Positions 11,317-24,257 of a stretch of DNA of 64,000 nt are shown here, piece after piece. The notes under the pieces were generated by a model, which ran no database searches, was not told where the DNA came from, and saw only the letters and a program-made list of their open reading frames with translations. Source of the stretch: Henckelia pumila (Eukaryota; Streptophyta; Magnoliopsida; Lamiales; Gesneriaceae); contig NC_133121.1 in assembly GCF_033568475.1 (NCBI RefSeq), positions 132,030,375 to 132,094,374 of the forward strand. Direction: 5' to 3'. A program made the position numbers and the translations under genes. Position 1 is the stretch's first letter. Every line of letters begins with the position of its first letter.

Positions 11317-14065
11317 TGTAAGGCCCGAAAATATTAAATTATTAATTATGGGATTTGAGAATTAAATTCCATATTATGGGTTAATATTGATTTGAGAAGT
11401 TATGAAAATGATAGATTTAATTTTCGAGCCGAAAAGATTTAATTTGAGAATTTATGGATTTTGAGAATTAAATTCCGAGAATTCTTAAATTAAAAAGAAT
11501 AAATATTTGATTTGAATATTTATGGAATTTAAGATTTACATTCCATGTTTCGGAAATTAAAGAAGATGAATTTGGAAGATACAACTCGATCAGGGACTGA
11601 TTTGCAAATATTGACATTTGAAGGGTTGAAGTGCAAATGGTCGGGATTATTTAATTAATCCAAATTTAATTTATTTTAATCCGAGTATATTTAATTTGGG
11701 AATATTTAGAGTTTTGATTTAAATTCTAATATTCTTAAATTATTTTGGATTGAAATTGAATTAAAATGACGGCCGAGGACTGAATTGCAATTACTGAAGA
11801 CTTGAGGGAATAAATTGCAATTTATGCAATATCTATCCAATTTAATCAGATTTCTCAGAATTTACACGTGCATAGATGGGAAAGAATTCAGAAACTGAAC
11901 AGAGAGCCGAGAGCTCATCTTTTTCTTTTGATTTTGATTTCTTCAAATCGCCGTAACTTTTGATCCGTTCGTCCGATTTTGATTCCGAAAGATGTTCTGG
12001 AATCCTTGCGATGAGTACTTCGATTTGATGTAAGTTTCTGATTACTTCGGTATGGTTTGAAGATCGAAATATAGCAGAGATCAGATTATAAGTTTCTAAT
12101 TGTGTTTTTGAACTTGTATGCATTCCGATATCGAAACCGAATTGACGAATGACTATTGTTTGTATTTGTTTTGATTTCCAGCAGATGTTTTCAGTTATAT
12201 AGACTATGATTTTGCCGGTATGATGATTATGATGGGATTATATAGCTGATTGAAGATATACAATTTGTTGGAATAGTTGAAAATGGTTTCGATATGTCGT
12301 CGGTTACCGATTTTTAATCGCTACGCCGTCGATTCGTGTTTTGAGACAAGTTTGATAGCTAATTTTCGAGATGAGATGTTCTTTGATATGTTTATGATAA
12401 TAGCTGTTGGTTTGAAGAGTTGCATGACAATGAACGGATATGAAAAGCCGTATGAATGGAATTGAAATTAGAAATGAATTCGATACCGTAACGATTCCCG
12501 ATTTTCAATCGCTACGATGCTTGGTTATGTTTTGAAACCCTACTGATAGTCTACGATTGAGCCAATGATATTGGGATTGTATACTGATTTTGTTAGATGC
12601 AATCTTTATATTTCAGACGTGCTACGAGCTCAATCAACTCAAGAGGTCGAATTGTGAACCGAGGAAGTTCGCTTGAGTTTGAAATGAATTTGATTGAAGA
12701 TGTGTTGATGATTTTGACTCGATTCTGAAAGGAATGAATTGAACGAAGATTGATGTGCATGTTTTGAGGTTGAAGAATTCAGAACAGACGAAATACGAAG
12801 GTAAAAGTGGACTATTATTTGATTGGGATTACAAATCGAGATGGTTTGTATCGAGTTCTCCTAAATCACATAATTGTTTATTTATTTGCTCTTATGTGCT
12901 TTTATTGGAGTTGTTGAATAAGTCTTGATGTTAATGAATGTGGTTTGATTGATATATATTCCATTCATCTTGAAAGACTTGTTCTTTGATTTTGAAATGA
13001 ACGGAAACGTTCGAATAGACGATTTGAGGAATTGTATATGTATGGCATGGGTGGTTGTTTTAGCCTAGCGTCTGATTTGCATATATGATTGCTTCAAAGT
13101 CTAGAGAAGTGAGATAAGTAGCCCCACCTCGATCGGGAGAGTTGGTGGATTAGTTATGATATCTACTTCTCGGGATCCCAATCGATGAAACGATAGAATT
13201 CGAATAGTGAACCTTGTTTTAAAACATGCATTGTTTTTCCTTATATCATGATCTTGATATATGTTTATATGCATGTTTAGTTGCTTTTACTGGGAAATAT
13301 ATTTCTCACCGGAGTTATCCGGCTATTGTTATGTTGTATGTGTCATGGCAATACGTGGGAATGGAACAAGGCAAAGGCAATCTTGAAGAACAAGGGATGA
13401 GAAGATTAGTGTGATGATCCGAGTTTAGATGATTGTGTGAGCTGTCAAGATATTGTTGAGTGTCTTCAACATGACCTTGTTAGAGCTACTTGTACCAAGA
13501 CTTGTTGGTTACTAAGTTGTTGTCTTGTTAATTGATATAGGATTTGAGTTGATGTTGTAAATACTTAAGATAACATGATGTAGCATGATGATTCTTGTAT
13601 AACAATGCTTCTTGCATGTTTTGTGAGCCTTTATTATTATGATTGTAAGGCCTTGTTATGATCTAGTTCCATCAATTGTATAGGATGTTGGAATGCATGT
13701 TAGTTGTTGATATTGATTAGATCATGTGTGAACTGAAGCAAGATGATAAATGCATGATAGAACTCATTTTGACAGCAGCTGCATTTCTGTTTTAGTTTCT
13801 GGGAAAAGTGCTCGCTCGATCGGTGAAATATCACGGATCGAGCGAGGCTGTGAAATTGAGAACAGAGTGTGGAACGTACTTGGCTCGCTCGATCGGTGAA
13901 ATATCACGGATCGAGCGAGGCCATGATAACCTTCCACCCGAGGAGCTGAGCTTGAAGGCTCGTTCGATCGGTGGTTTTTCACCGATCGAGCGAGGTGCTC
14001 CATTTTAAAAAAAAAAAAAAAAAATTTATGTTGTTTAGACATTGATTAGAACTCGGGTCGTCACA
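11317..14065 (+). mobile_element. Full-length 3' LTR of element B
   Basis: The LTR starts tgtaaggcccgaaaa directly after the polypurine tract and ends gggtcgtcaca at 14065; it is 2749 bp long. Its last 1.3 kb matches the truncated 5' LTR. The part around 11650-11810 is clearly related to the start of the nested solo LTR at 58729, so B belongs to a wider family in this window. The 60-90-residue frames at 11842-12123, 12277-12465 and 13226-13414 have no recognisable domain and lie wholly inside the LTR. The 5' target flank is lost, so no TSD can be checked. Confidence 0.88.
13811..13994 (+). repeat. Second copy of the three 36-nt palindromes (3' LTR of B)
   Basis: Units lie at 13811-13846, 13884-13919 and 13959-13994, with the same spacing as in the 5' LTR. 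Differences from the 5' copy are single bases in the arms: agcgag for agcaag in unit 1 and cgttcg for cgctcg in unit 3. A poly(A) tract follows immediately. Confidence 0.92.
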
Positions 14066-15520
14066 TTAATCGATAGTAAATTTTGTAGAATATGTTTAAC
14101 ACATCCCATAATTGACATGTCCTAATATTTCTTCTAGAATTTTGAATACGGAAGATTCAGTTGCATATAATTATATGAGTCGATTATATTGAACACAGTA
14201 CGATTAGAGATGTTCGGTGTATCACAATATCTATGTTCATGTCGATATTTTTATAACAATCTTATATGCATTTACAAAATTTAATTTTATTTCTTATTAA
14301 TTTCTTTATACTTTTTATTTAAAGATAACATTATACTTATTTTAATATGTTCATTTATTTAATCACATCGTATAATTTTACAACGTATTAATTTTTTATT
14401 ATTTAAAAATTATTGCTTCTTTAATTGCATTTCAATAAATAACTTTAATTACTAAAAAAACACGTGGTTTTTTTATGACAAACAAATTAACATACATAAA
14501 TTTACATTGTTAAAAAAATTCCTTAATTTTATTTTTTTAAACATATATCACAAAATATAGTTACAATTCCAAAAATTATTTTCCTCAAAATTTTTATGAA
14601 TAATGTTTTAAATTTTTTTTCCATACAAGATACTCATGACACCATGATTCAGTAAATGTGTCATGTACAATCAATACGATATGAGAGTTTAACATCAAAT
14701 TTTGTTCGTGAAAGTACTAGCACATGTCAACAACTCACAAATTATGCTCCCCAAGGTATTTTAAACATATATTATATTAATCGATATTAAATTTTGTATA
14801 ATATGTTTTGACACATCACATATATATGATGTACTGGATATCATTGTTTTCATAACCAAATCGGTAATCAAACCGGTAAACCCATAAAAACAGTTCAACC
14901 GGACAGTCGAATCGGATTACTATTATTATATTTAAAAATAATAATAGAATATAATAATTGATATATTTCAACATTTTAAAACCTTAAATATGTATTATAT
15001 AATAAAAAAATATAATTATCAAAGTTAAAAAACGTTTAGATAACAAAAAAAGCTAAAATATTATCAAAATAAAATTTTTAGCAATGCTAAAAACCAAATA
15101 ATAGTATATCCACAAATAAAATTTGTAATATATTAAATAATTTTTAGAGATAATAAAAATTTAAAAAATTCTATGAAAAATTACGCATAAATTGATAAGA
15201 GCAAAGTTGTTAATGTATCTTAAGAGGAAACAGATTTTGAGGCATAAGATCAAAATATTTCTTCTACAATTTTGAATTCATAAAATTCAAAAAAATTTGA
15301 ATTGATCTGGAATTTCTTTATCAACATCTTATCTGCATTTATAAATTGTAATTTTATATTTATTATTTTATAATATTTATTTAAATTGTAATTTTATATT
15401 CATTTTACATCGTATTATACTTTGTATTAATTAAAACCTAATTGCTTCTTTAATTGCATTTCAATAAATAACTTTAATTAATAAAACGTGGTTACATAAA
15501 AAAACACGAAATTTATCATC
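14066..15520. repeat. AT-rich duplicated segment, copies from 14066 and 14778
   Basis: The opening ttaatcgatagtaaattttg (14066-14085) recurs in altered form at 14778. The later words atatttcttctagaattttgaat (14137) and gcttctttaattgcatttcaataaataacttt (14413) recur at 15255 and 15441. The two copies are thus about 0.7 kb direct repeats, and the second is interrupted by a MITE remnant (14841-15245). No gene is seen. Confidence 0.65.
14841..15245 (+). mobile_element. Old hAT-type MITE remnant
   Basis: The start, cattgttttcataaccaaatcggtaatcaaaccggt, is a diverged version of the left end of the MITE at 24258 (cagtgtttttataaccggaccggtgatcg). It continues with similar ccaaccgg-type words and then an AT-rich body. 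The right terminal repeat is not recognisable. The related duplicate at 14066-14777 lacks this block, which supports insertion. Confidence 0.5.
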
Positions 15521-16049
15521 ACTCTACATTTTATTTAATCACTTTAATGGTATGTATATATATATAATAAAATTTTTAATTCAATACTTGAGTTGTGTAT
15601 TTTTTTATATTCAAAATTTAACTCATTTTCACTTTGGCGGGATGAAATTAATAACAAGTTAAGTTATATTTTATTTTAGAAATTGAAATTATGAATGAAT
15701 TTACTAAAAATCAAACAAATCGGTTATAATTTATTGTCTACAACAAAATATATAATGAAAACAATATTGCTCTCAACAACGAAAAATTATCAATCATAAT
15801 TTAATTTAAGCATCAATCTAATCATATACACAAAATTTATCATAACTCTATATTTTAGCTAATAACTTTAATGGTCACAATATATATATATATATACATA
15901 GATATATGTGTGTATTTATATTATAAATAAACAAAATATAAAAAATATATGTAAAATCAAAATACTTGGATCCACACATTTTTATTTTCTATATTTACTT
16001 GCATCATGTCATATATGTATATTTTACTAGATTGAGCTATATATAACTA
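15521..16049. other. AT-rich non-coding stretch; probable Helitron upstream region
   Basis: It contains several (ta)n tracts (15552-15567, 15878-15898) and no credible open frame. The 5' TC terminus of the Helitron should lie here or slightly upstream, but no start could be fixed by eye. Confidence 0.4.
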
Positions 16050-16065
16050 CAGGAACAAGAAATAG

Positions 16066-19000
16066 ATAAACAACATAATTGCTAATGATCGACGAGGTTC
16101 ACGTCCACGTCGATATCATAATTTGGCAAGAAATGTCCATGAGAGTCAACATAATGATCAATGGAATTTGCCCAATCCAACACATTGTCCATATTGTCAA
16201 GCTTTGTTGTTCCATGGTAAAACACTTCAACTATGCTGTAGAAATGGGCGTACCAAATTACATCTGATACAATCTCCAAATGAATTGCAAGAGCTATATA
16301 ATGAGAACAATGAACATAGTAGGCATTTCAGACAACATATTAGAGCTTATAATCATGTTTTCTCTTTCACATCGATGAGAGTCAATATAGATGAATCTTT
16401 GGCAATCGGTTCTAATGGAATTTATATATTTCGTGCTCATGGGTCAATATATCACTCAATCGGAAGTCTTCTACCAAATGAAAATTCTAGGCCGAGGTAC
16501 ATGCAGATGTGGATTGTAGACACAGATCATGAAATAGATAATAGACTTGAAGAAAATCAAGGACTACGACGAGAGCTGCTCATAAAAATACAAAACATCC
16601 TTGATCTATAGAATCCATTCGTGCATGTATTTCGGCAAATTGGCAGACGTGAAGACATACCTAGCTACAAGCTCATCATAAAGGAACAACAACCTAATCA
16701 ACGTCAATACAATTTACCGACGGCATCTCAGGTTGCTGTTGTTATCGTTGACAATGAATGTTCGTATAACTTGCGTAGTCGTGACATTATTATACAAGGA
16801 ATTGGTGGTCATCTTATGAATATCCAAGATATCGTTGGTTATTATGATCCCCTGCAGTATCCTCTCCTTTTGCCATATGGTACGTATGGTTGGGATACAA
16901 ACAGCAGAAACAACGATGGTTCCCGGGTTACATGCTTAAACTACTACGCATATATGCTACAGGTTAGCAGAATAACATACCACCCTATGCTTAATCAAAA
17001 AATAAATTATTTATTAAATTCAAATATTGGTATATCTATAAATTTATGAAAACCATCCTTTTGTACTAGATACGAGAAAATTCTTCATCATTACTACTTC
17101 GCGGAGGTCGGCTCCTACAACAATACGTAGTTGAAAACTACGTAAAGATTGAAACACATAGACTAAGGTGGATCCGTACAAATCAAAGCAACATCCGTTC
17201 TGACCTTTATCAAGGGCTACAAGATTGTTTAAATGGGGGAGAGAACAACGCAGGTATAAAAAACTAATTTCAAACTAACATGTTTTTTTAAAAAAAATAT
17301 TTACTACTTATGCGCTAACAAATACATTACACAGGAAATGTTGGCCACAGAATAGTACTACCATCAACATTCGTTGGAAGCCCACGCGATATGTATCAAC
17401 GATACCAAGATGCAATGAATTTGGTACAAACATATGGGAAGCCATATTTAATGATTACAATGACATGCAATCCTAATTGGCATGAAATAAAAGAGCAACT
17501 ACTTCCCGGGCAATCTCCCCAAGACCGTCCAGATTTGATTACAAGGATATTCAAAATAAAATTCGATGAATTTAAGAAAGATGTGGTGGATAGAGGAGTT
17601 CTAGGAAGAGTTCGGTCTTACTCATATGTCATCGAATATCAAAAGAGGGGACTGCCTCATGTGCACATGTTGGTTATATTTGATAACATTGATAAGTTGC
17701 ATACTCCAAACGACTTTGACTCAATTGTGCGTGCAAAAATACCTTCAGAAAGAGATGAACCCAGTTTATATGAAGCTGTTATACACCATATGATACATGG
17801 ACCGTGTGGTTTAATCAATCCTCATAGTCCATGTATGAAAGATGGTAAGTGCAAAAAGAACTTCCCAAAACCATTTGTCGCATATACTTCTCGAGGTAAT
17901 GACTCATATCCTTTGTATCAGAGACGTGAAAGTATGCGAGTTGTATCTAACAACAACGATCAAGTCATCATTGATAATGGTTGGGTTGTCCCTTACAATC
18001 CATGGCTTCTGTTGAAATATGATTGTCATATTAATGTTGAAGTATGTGGGGGTATTAAATGTGTCAAATACATATATAAATACATTCACAAAGGACCTGA
18101 TCGTGTTGCGTTAGAGTTACGTAATAGACAAAATTGTGATGAAATCCAACAGTATGTGGATGGAAGGTGGATTTGCCCTCCTGAGGCACTCTGGAGAATT
18201 TATTCATTTGAATTCAGTAGGATGTATCCTTCAGTTATTCGGTTGCAAATACATTTACCAAATGAGCAGTTAATCTGTTTCAATCCAGAGCAATCATTAG
18301 GCAATATACTTGAAAATGACGACAATTCGAAGACTATGCTTACTAAATTTTTCAAAATGAATTATGATCCTACCATGGTTGAGAAGTACTTATATCGGAA
18401 GTTTCCACAACATTATGCGTGGATACAATGTGGAAAAAAAATGGACGCGTCGACGTAGTCAAAATAAAGTTGTTGGAAGTATATATGTTGTTTCACCATC
18501 TGAAGGCGACAGGTTTTACCTCCGTATACTTTTGAACCATGTTAAAGGGCCAAGTTCTTTTGAGGAACTTAGAAAAGTAAATGGAATTACATATACAACA
18601 TTCAAAGAAGCAGCTGAAATGAGGGGTCTTCTCCAACAAGATGATTATATTTGTCAATGCTTGCAGGAAGCATGTTCTTCTAACATGTCATCTTCATTAA
18701 GAAGGTTGTTTGTGTCCATATTGGTGTTCTGCCAACCAACAGGAGTTAGAGAACTTTGAGATGAGTTTAACCTATATATGTCTGAAGATTATGGTAGATC
18801 TATTTCAGAAAGTAGTTTATTTATCACAAATAAATTGCTTCTTGAGATACGACGATTGCTGCATCAATATAAAAAAAAATTGGATGACTTTGATTTGCCA
18901 CCAATAAGTACCGACTTCATAGGAGATTTCCCATTGCCAAGAATAATCAAGGATGAGCTCTCGATTGAAATACCTGAAGAAGATTTGAGATCTATCGAAC

Positions 19001-20416
19001 ATTTAAATGCGCATCAAAAGATGGCTTTTGATACTATAATGGAAAGTATTATGCGCAATCACTCAAACATTTTCTTCATTGATGGTCCAGGTGGGACAGG
19101 TAAAACTTTTCTTTATCGATCAATTCTGGCACAGTTACGAAAAAATGGTAAAATTGCAATTGCAGTAGCAACTTCTGGAATTGCTGCAACATTGTTACCT
19201 GGTGGTAGGACTGCACATTCACGCCTCCAAATACCACTAAGACCGACGACATCAACACTTTGCAAGATTAACAAGCAGTCAGATCTTGCAGAGTTAATAA
19301 GACGTGCGACAACTGTGGTATGGGATGAGGCTCCAATGGCAAATCGTTATGCTTTTGAAGCTGTTAGTCAAAATTTCCAAGATATAATGGATAACCAATT
19401 GCCATTTGGAGGAAAGACTATTATTTTTTGTGGTAACTTTAGGCAAGTATTACCAGTTGTTAAACGAGGATCAATGAGAGATCAAATTGCTGCCAGCATT
19501 TCAAGGTCGTCATTTTGGAATTCAGTGAAGATATTACACTTACAACAAAATATGAGATCTGCCCAAGATATTGAGTTCTCAAAATTTCTTTTACGTGTTG
19601 GTGATGGTTTAGAAGAAAATGTAGGTGGTAATTTTATAAAGTTTCCAAATTCGATGATCATACCATGGGAAAGTGAAAATTCAATTCAACAATTGATTGA
19701 TTATGTTTTTCCAAATATGTCAGACCATGTACATGATGCAAATTACATGGTTGACAGAGCTATTATCACTACAAAAAATGTAGATGTTGATGAAATCAAT
19801 GAAATTCTCATTTTAAAATTTCCTGGAGAAGAAAAAGTATACACATCTTGGGACTCCGTAGAAGATGATAACCACAATCTTTTCCAATAAGAGTTTTTGA
19901 ATTCTCTTTGTCCGAGTGGTTTGCCACCTCATCGAATCACATTGAAAGTAGGATGTCCAATTATGCTCTTACGGAATGTTGCATCTGAACTCGGACTCTG
20001 CAATGGAACAAGATTAATATGCCGCAATCTTGGGAGGAACTTCATAGATGCAGACATCATAACAGGTCCTCACAAGGGTACACGATATTTTTTTCATCGA
20101 ATGCCTATGAACAGCGAAGAAAATTCAGGACTGCCATTTGAACTGACACGCAGACAATATCTAATAAGATTAAGTTTTGCTCTTACCATAAACAAGGCAC
20201 AAGGTCAAACAAAACAAGGCACAAGGTCAAACAATACCAAATGTTGGTATTTTCCTACGTAATCATGTGTTTAGTCATGGTCAACTGTATGTCGCACTTT
20301 CTAGAGGAGTTTCTCAAAGATCAACAAAAATTTTAGTAAAATATGGGAAGTTACAAAATCGATCAGGGGTGTACACCAAAAACATTGTGTACAGAGACAT
20401 ACTGCTACCAAATTGA
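16066..20416 (+). pseudogene. Helitron RepHel protein, broken in several places
   Basis: The N-terminal part (16066-16962) has the P-T-H-C-P-Y-C zinc motif. The Rep (Helitron_like_N) part is at 17335-18440, with the P-H-V-H-M HUH motif near 17660 and a Y-I-Y-K-Y-I-H-K catalytic-tyrosine segment near 18070. The PIF1-like helicase is at 18778-20416, with Walker A G-G-P-G-G-T-G-K-T near 19083, Walker B V-V-W-D-E-A-P near 19316 and a final A-L-S-R-G motif near 20299. Two small introns fit GT-AG rules: 16963-17069 and 17254-17334. Breaks are TAG at 16609, a frameshift in the A run near 18435, TGA at 18757, TAA at 19888, and a 22-nt tandem duplication (20191-20232) that shifts frame just before the last helicase motif. 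It would nick and unwind element DNA if intact; this copy cannot. Confidence 0.88.
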
Positions 20417-20516
20417 TGTGAAAAACATGAATGTGAGATATCATTATTTCTTTTTTATATTATCGTTAAAAAAATCTATTTACTAATTTATACAACTCAT
20501 TTTTGTTTTTGAATAG

Positions 20517-21375
20517 CAGGCGACATCATAAAGTTGAAGATGCAGTTCAACACTGACGCGACAAGAAATATTCAGTTCATGCATGTGGATGCTATTACAA
20601 TATATCAACAAAATGTATTGCGGTTAAATGCTATGTTGCATATGGTATATCTTAATTAATTTTTATTTTAATTCTAATTACATATAATTTTATAAATAAG
20701 TCTCCTCTAACATTGACATTGATAAATTTAAAGACCACAAGGACGCGGATTATTGGTTTGGGCTGGAAAATCACAATTGGAATAAAGATAATTGACTTCG
20801 GACGTTTGATTTTAAAAATATTCCGAAAAATTAAGAGACATACGTAAGCAAGTTTTATAATACAGTCTATCTTTTTTTATTTAACATAGAAAGTTATGAT
20901 TATATATTTTTTAATTTATTTTATAGTATGAAGATAATTGGTTGGATTGAAGGCTGGGATCTAACGAAGGTATGACAACATATACTCTTTAACATTTTAT
21001 AGATGCAATGTGTTTAATGTCTATTTAAGTTTTACAATTTTTGATCCCGTTAATTTTAAAGAAAGACATAGCAAAACGAAGGCAGATGGAAGAAACAAAA
21101 TTGTTCAGGTACATATGCGCTTATAGTTGAAAGGAAAAAAATAATAATAACCTTACTTATTATTTCATTATACTCTTGCATTTTTACCTTTATTTATATG
21201 TTGACAGGAAAAAAATCAGACATGCTAATGATATTGACATAAAAACGGTACTACATAAATTACATATTATTCTTACAAAATTTTACTTCAATGTAATATA
21301 ATAAATTCTCAGTCTATAATTGTTATTCCTGCAGTTTTACGAGCGTCGCAAATAAGAAGACAAGTTTTGAGCGAT
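20517..21375 (+). other. Helitron 3' segment with short exon-like pieces of unknown origin
   Basis: Between the helicase stop and the 3' hairpin, several short open pieces are bounded by AG and GT signals, for example after gaatagcag (20519), around 21060-21107 (agaaagacatagcaaaacg, before gtacat) and 21208-21248 (after gttgacag). They do not belong to the RepHel protein as I recognise it. They could be a gene fragment captured by the Helitron or a decayed second gene. No domain is identifiable and the splice calls are uncertain. Confidence 0.35.
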
Positions 21376-21739
21376 TGATTCAAATAATTATATCTCATGT
21401 TTATGAGATATATACATTTAATAGTTTTATGTCTATCTATTATAAATAAGTGAACATTAAGAGATACAAAATGTTGCAATGTGAAGACGAAGATGAATTT
21501 TTTTAAAAAAATATTTTTTAAATAATGAGAGATATTCAATTTAAATCATTTATTAATTTTTTATGTTTACATAGTGATGGGAAATTGGTGATAATTATTT
21601 CAATATAATTATTGTTCTTAAAAAATTGTAAGTACACCGATTATTATATTTAATGTAATTACAAATCACACACACAAAATTTTTATTATAAAAATATCAT
21701 TGTTTCATATTAAAATATACTTTAAACTTTAATTATCTC

Positions 21740-21770
21740 GCACACGCAGAGCGTGTGCCTCGGTCGCTAG
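21740..21770 (+). repeat. Helitron 3' terminal hairpin and CTAG end
   Basis: The stem gcacacgc (21740-21747) and gcgtgtgc (21751-21758) enclose the loop aga. Then come ctcggtcg and the terminal ctag (21767-21770). The next base is t, as expected for A/T insertion. This hairpin acts as the rolling-circle termination signal in the family. Confidence 0.88.
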
Positions 21771-21834
21771 TAGAATTAGAACATGTACATGCTTCAAAAA
21801 AAATATTAGAACATCACCTCTGGCCCATCCGAGG

Positions 21835-22475
21835 TTAGAGATGACAACGAAACGGGTTTGAGGCGGATTTAACTACATCTGGGGCTCGTTCCACATCCCT
21901 TTGGACTTGTTTCATCCCGCGAATCCGGCGGATCCAATTCGGGTTCGACCCGTTGACCCGCGAGTTAAATAATTTGAAATTTAATTAAATTAAAATTTTA
22001 AAAGTTTAAAAATTAAGAAACATATTAAATTTAATTTCAAATATATATTGATAATATTTAAGGCAAAAAAAATATTCTAACAAGTTAAATTTTATCAATT
22101 TATAATTAATTAATAATATTAGCCAAAAAATAATATAATGATATATTTGTATACTAAACATATTATAATAAAATAAATTCATTTCAAACCAATAATATTA
22201 TACAATAAAATTATAGATAAAATATTGATTATTTAATATAAAAATATAATTATTAATATTGCATATATATTTATATTTAGTTATTTATATATATATATGT
22301 ATATTTTAAATTTATGTATATATATATATACTTTGGCGGGACGGGTTTGGTCAAACTCGAGATTCGCCTTGGACCTGCTTGGGGACCTACTTAGACAGGT
22401 CTAAACCTGAATCGTCGGGCTGGATTTAATGCGGAGTCGGATCTAAACTTGACTCATTATTATCCCTATCCGAGA
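21835..22475. mobile_element. Probable MITE with degenerate terminal repeats
   Basis: The left end (gagatgacaacgaaacgggtttg) and the inverted right end (ggatagggataataatgagtc) resemble the ends of a common plant non-autonomous family. Both flanks are rich in gacccg and cgggtt words around a very AT-rich core of about 340 bp. No clean TSD was found. Confidence 0.45.
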
Positions 22476-22504
22476 TCGTCACCTGCGAACAAGGATATGT
22501 TCGT

Positions 22505-23125
22505 GTGGAGATAGATGTGTCAAAACTCAACCTAACCCGTCAATCCGACACGAGTTGACCCAAAAAATATCAGGTTAGGGTTGGACTTGGGGGGTTTGGG
22601 TTTGGGTCGAATCGGGTTGACCCGAAAGTTAACCCGAAAAAATTAATCGTGTTCGGACTTTTAATTATTATTATTATTATTATTATATAAAATTAAGATA
22701 GATTTACTAAATTTTTATACGTTGAATGTGTGAAAAAAATTTGTTATATATATATTGATATAATAAATTTTTATCATTTAATGTTTATTTTGTACAATTT
22801 TTATTTTTTAAAATAATTTTTAATTTTTTGTAATAAATATTCTTTAAATTTTTTATAACTAAAAGTTCAAATTTAAATTATATATAAGTTTAGATTTTGT
22901 TATTATGTAATTAAATTAAATATTATTATTATTATTGTGTGTTTTGAATTTTTATTTAATTATTTTGTTAAAAAAATAAAAAAAATCGTGCTGGTTCGAG
23001 TTGATCGGGTGAGTCGATTTCGGGTTGGAAAATTTCGGGTTGGCTCGAGTTTGGGTTGATAAATTTTTTAAAAATATTTTTGTCAACCCGACTCGAACCC
23101 ACCTGACGAATTGACACCCCTATAT
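22505..23125. mobile_element. Probable MITE with gtgtca termini and inverted gggttg-rich arms
   Basis: The left end, gatgtgtcaaaactcaacctaacccg, pairs imperfectly with the right end, whose complement reads aggggtgtcaattcgtcaggtggg. Both arms carry repeated cgggttgacccg words, and the centre is AT-rich with a (tta)n run near 22665-22685. The ends match a widespread plant MITE type, but its superfamily is not certain from this copy. Confidence 0.5.
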
Positions 23126-23944
23126 GGAAACTTCTTTGAGGTGAATCCCACTAATTTATTATTTTTTAAAAAAATAAGAATGAAAAATGAAAGGTAGAAA
23201 AAAATCCAAATAAAAGAATGTTTAAAAAATCCAAAAAATTATTAATAAAAAATTAAAAAATAGAAGTCGTCAACTTTTTAATCATGTGTTATTTCTTCAT
23301 TTTTTTTTTTGGGATAATTATATTGTGTTTTTTTAAAATTATGTGTAATTTTTTTAAAAAAATATATCGAACATTGTAATTTTTAAAATTTGATTATGTG
23401 GAATTGTATCTTTTTTAAGTTATGTGCACGATTATTTATTTTTTAAATACTATGTTATAAATGGGATTCAAAAAAACTTAATATTTGAACAGCATCTAAA
23501 AAAAATTGTTATACTTCATTTATTGTGAAAAACACTACTTTGGTAGTTATGAAACACGTATAATTTTAAATTTAAGGGACCATATAAAATGCTCGATTTT
23601 TATAATTTTTATAATATTTTAAAATAAATCCGTTGTTACAACATGAGTATTTTATATATAAATCAAATATTTTTAGATCATGTTTTTTTATTATTGAGAG
23701 AATAAACAAGCTGATCGTGTAGTATATATGTATTTAGATTTATATGCAATGTTTGTTTTTAGTGGAACAAAATTGGGAATACAAAATATTTAGGTCAAAG
23801 GAGAAAGATTAAACCAAAAATTTGTACATTATTATGTATAGTATTTACATAAATATTTAAATATATGGACAAACAATTAATTTAAATTAAAATTATTGCT
23901 AAAATCCATTCACATTCAACTTTGAACCGAAATTGGTATAATAT

Positions 23945-23997
<53 letters not shown>

Positions 23998-24084
23998 ATA
24001 AAATTTAACTAATAAAAAACTAGTGATAACATCTTATAAAATTTCAAATTTTGAACCGAAAATTGATACACAATTATATATAGG
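23126..24084. other. AT-rich intergenic DNA with a (TA)n microsatellite
   Basis: No open frame or repeat boundary is supported. A pure (ta) tract runs from 23947 to about 23994. Long a/t homopolymers lie around 23290-23350. Confidence 0.6.
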
Positions 24085-24257
24085 GATGCCCCGGAAAGGC
24101 TGTGGTATCAGGAGCCCTGAGAGCAGAGACATCAGGGTAGTTCCTTGGGTCAGCGAGCAAGGCTCTAGCCCGACTATTTTATGAAGGAGTGGTGATACCT
24201 CGGGAAGGCAATGGTATCGGGGGCACTGGATAGCGGAGACATCAGGGTAGTTCATCG
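24085..24257. repeat. Two tandem units of about 110 bp, part of an older TE
   Basis: A segment at 24091-24145 (ggtatcaggagccctgagag, then gacatcagggtagttc) recurs with changes at 24200-24255 (ggtatcgggggcactggatag, then the same end). The second unit ends exactly at the MITE insertion site. The 73-residue minus frame here is a by-product. Confidence 0.55.

Larger units (their letters stand above)
16050..21770 (+). mobile_element. Helitron, autonomous type but degenerate
   Basis: It encodes a RepHel protein (HUH replication initiator fused to a PIF1-type helicase) and ends with the hallmark 3' structure: a GC-rich 8-bp hairpin at 21740-21758, then CTAG at 21767-21770 followed by T in the flank. 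Helitrons move by rolling-circle replication and insert between A and T without target duplication. The 5' end was not identified, so the start given is only the first coding-side splice site. Confidence 0.82.

Noticed and set aside
23947..23994. Long (TA)n tract as a possible origin or attachment site
   Set aside because: It is a plain microsatellite without associated dyads or genes, and such tracts are common in plant intergenic DNA.
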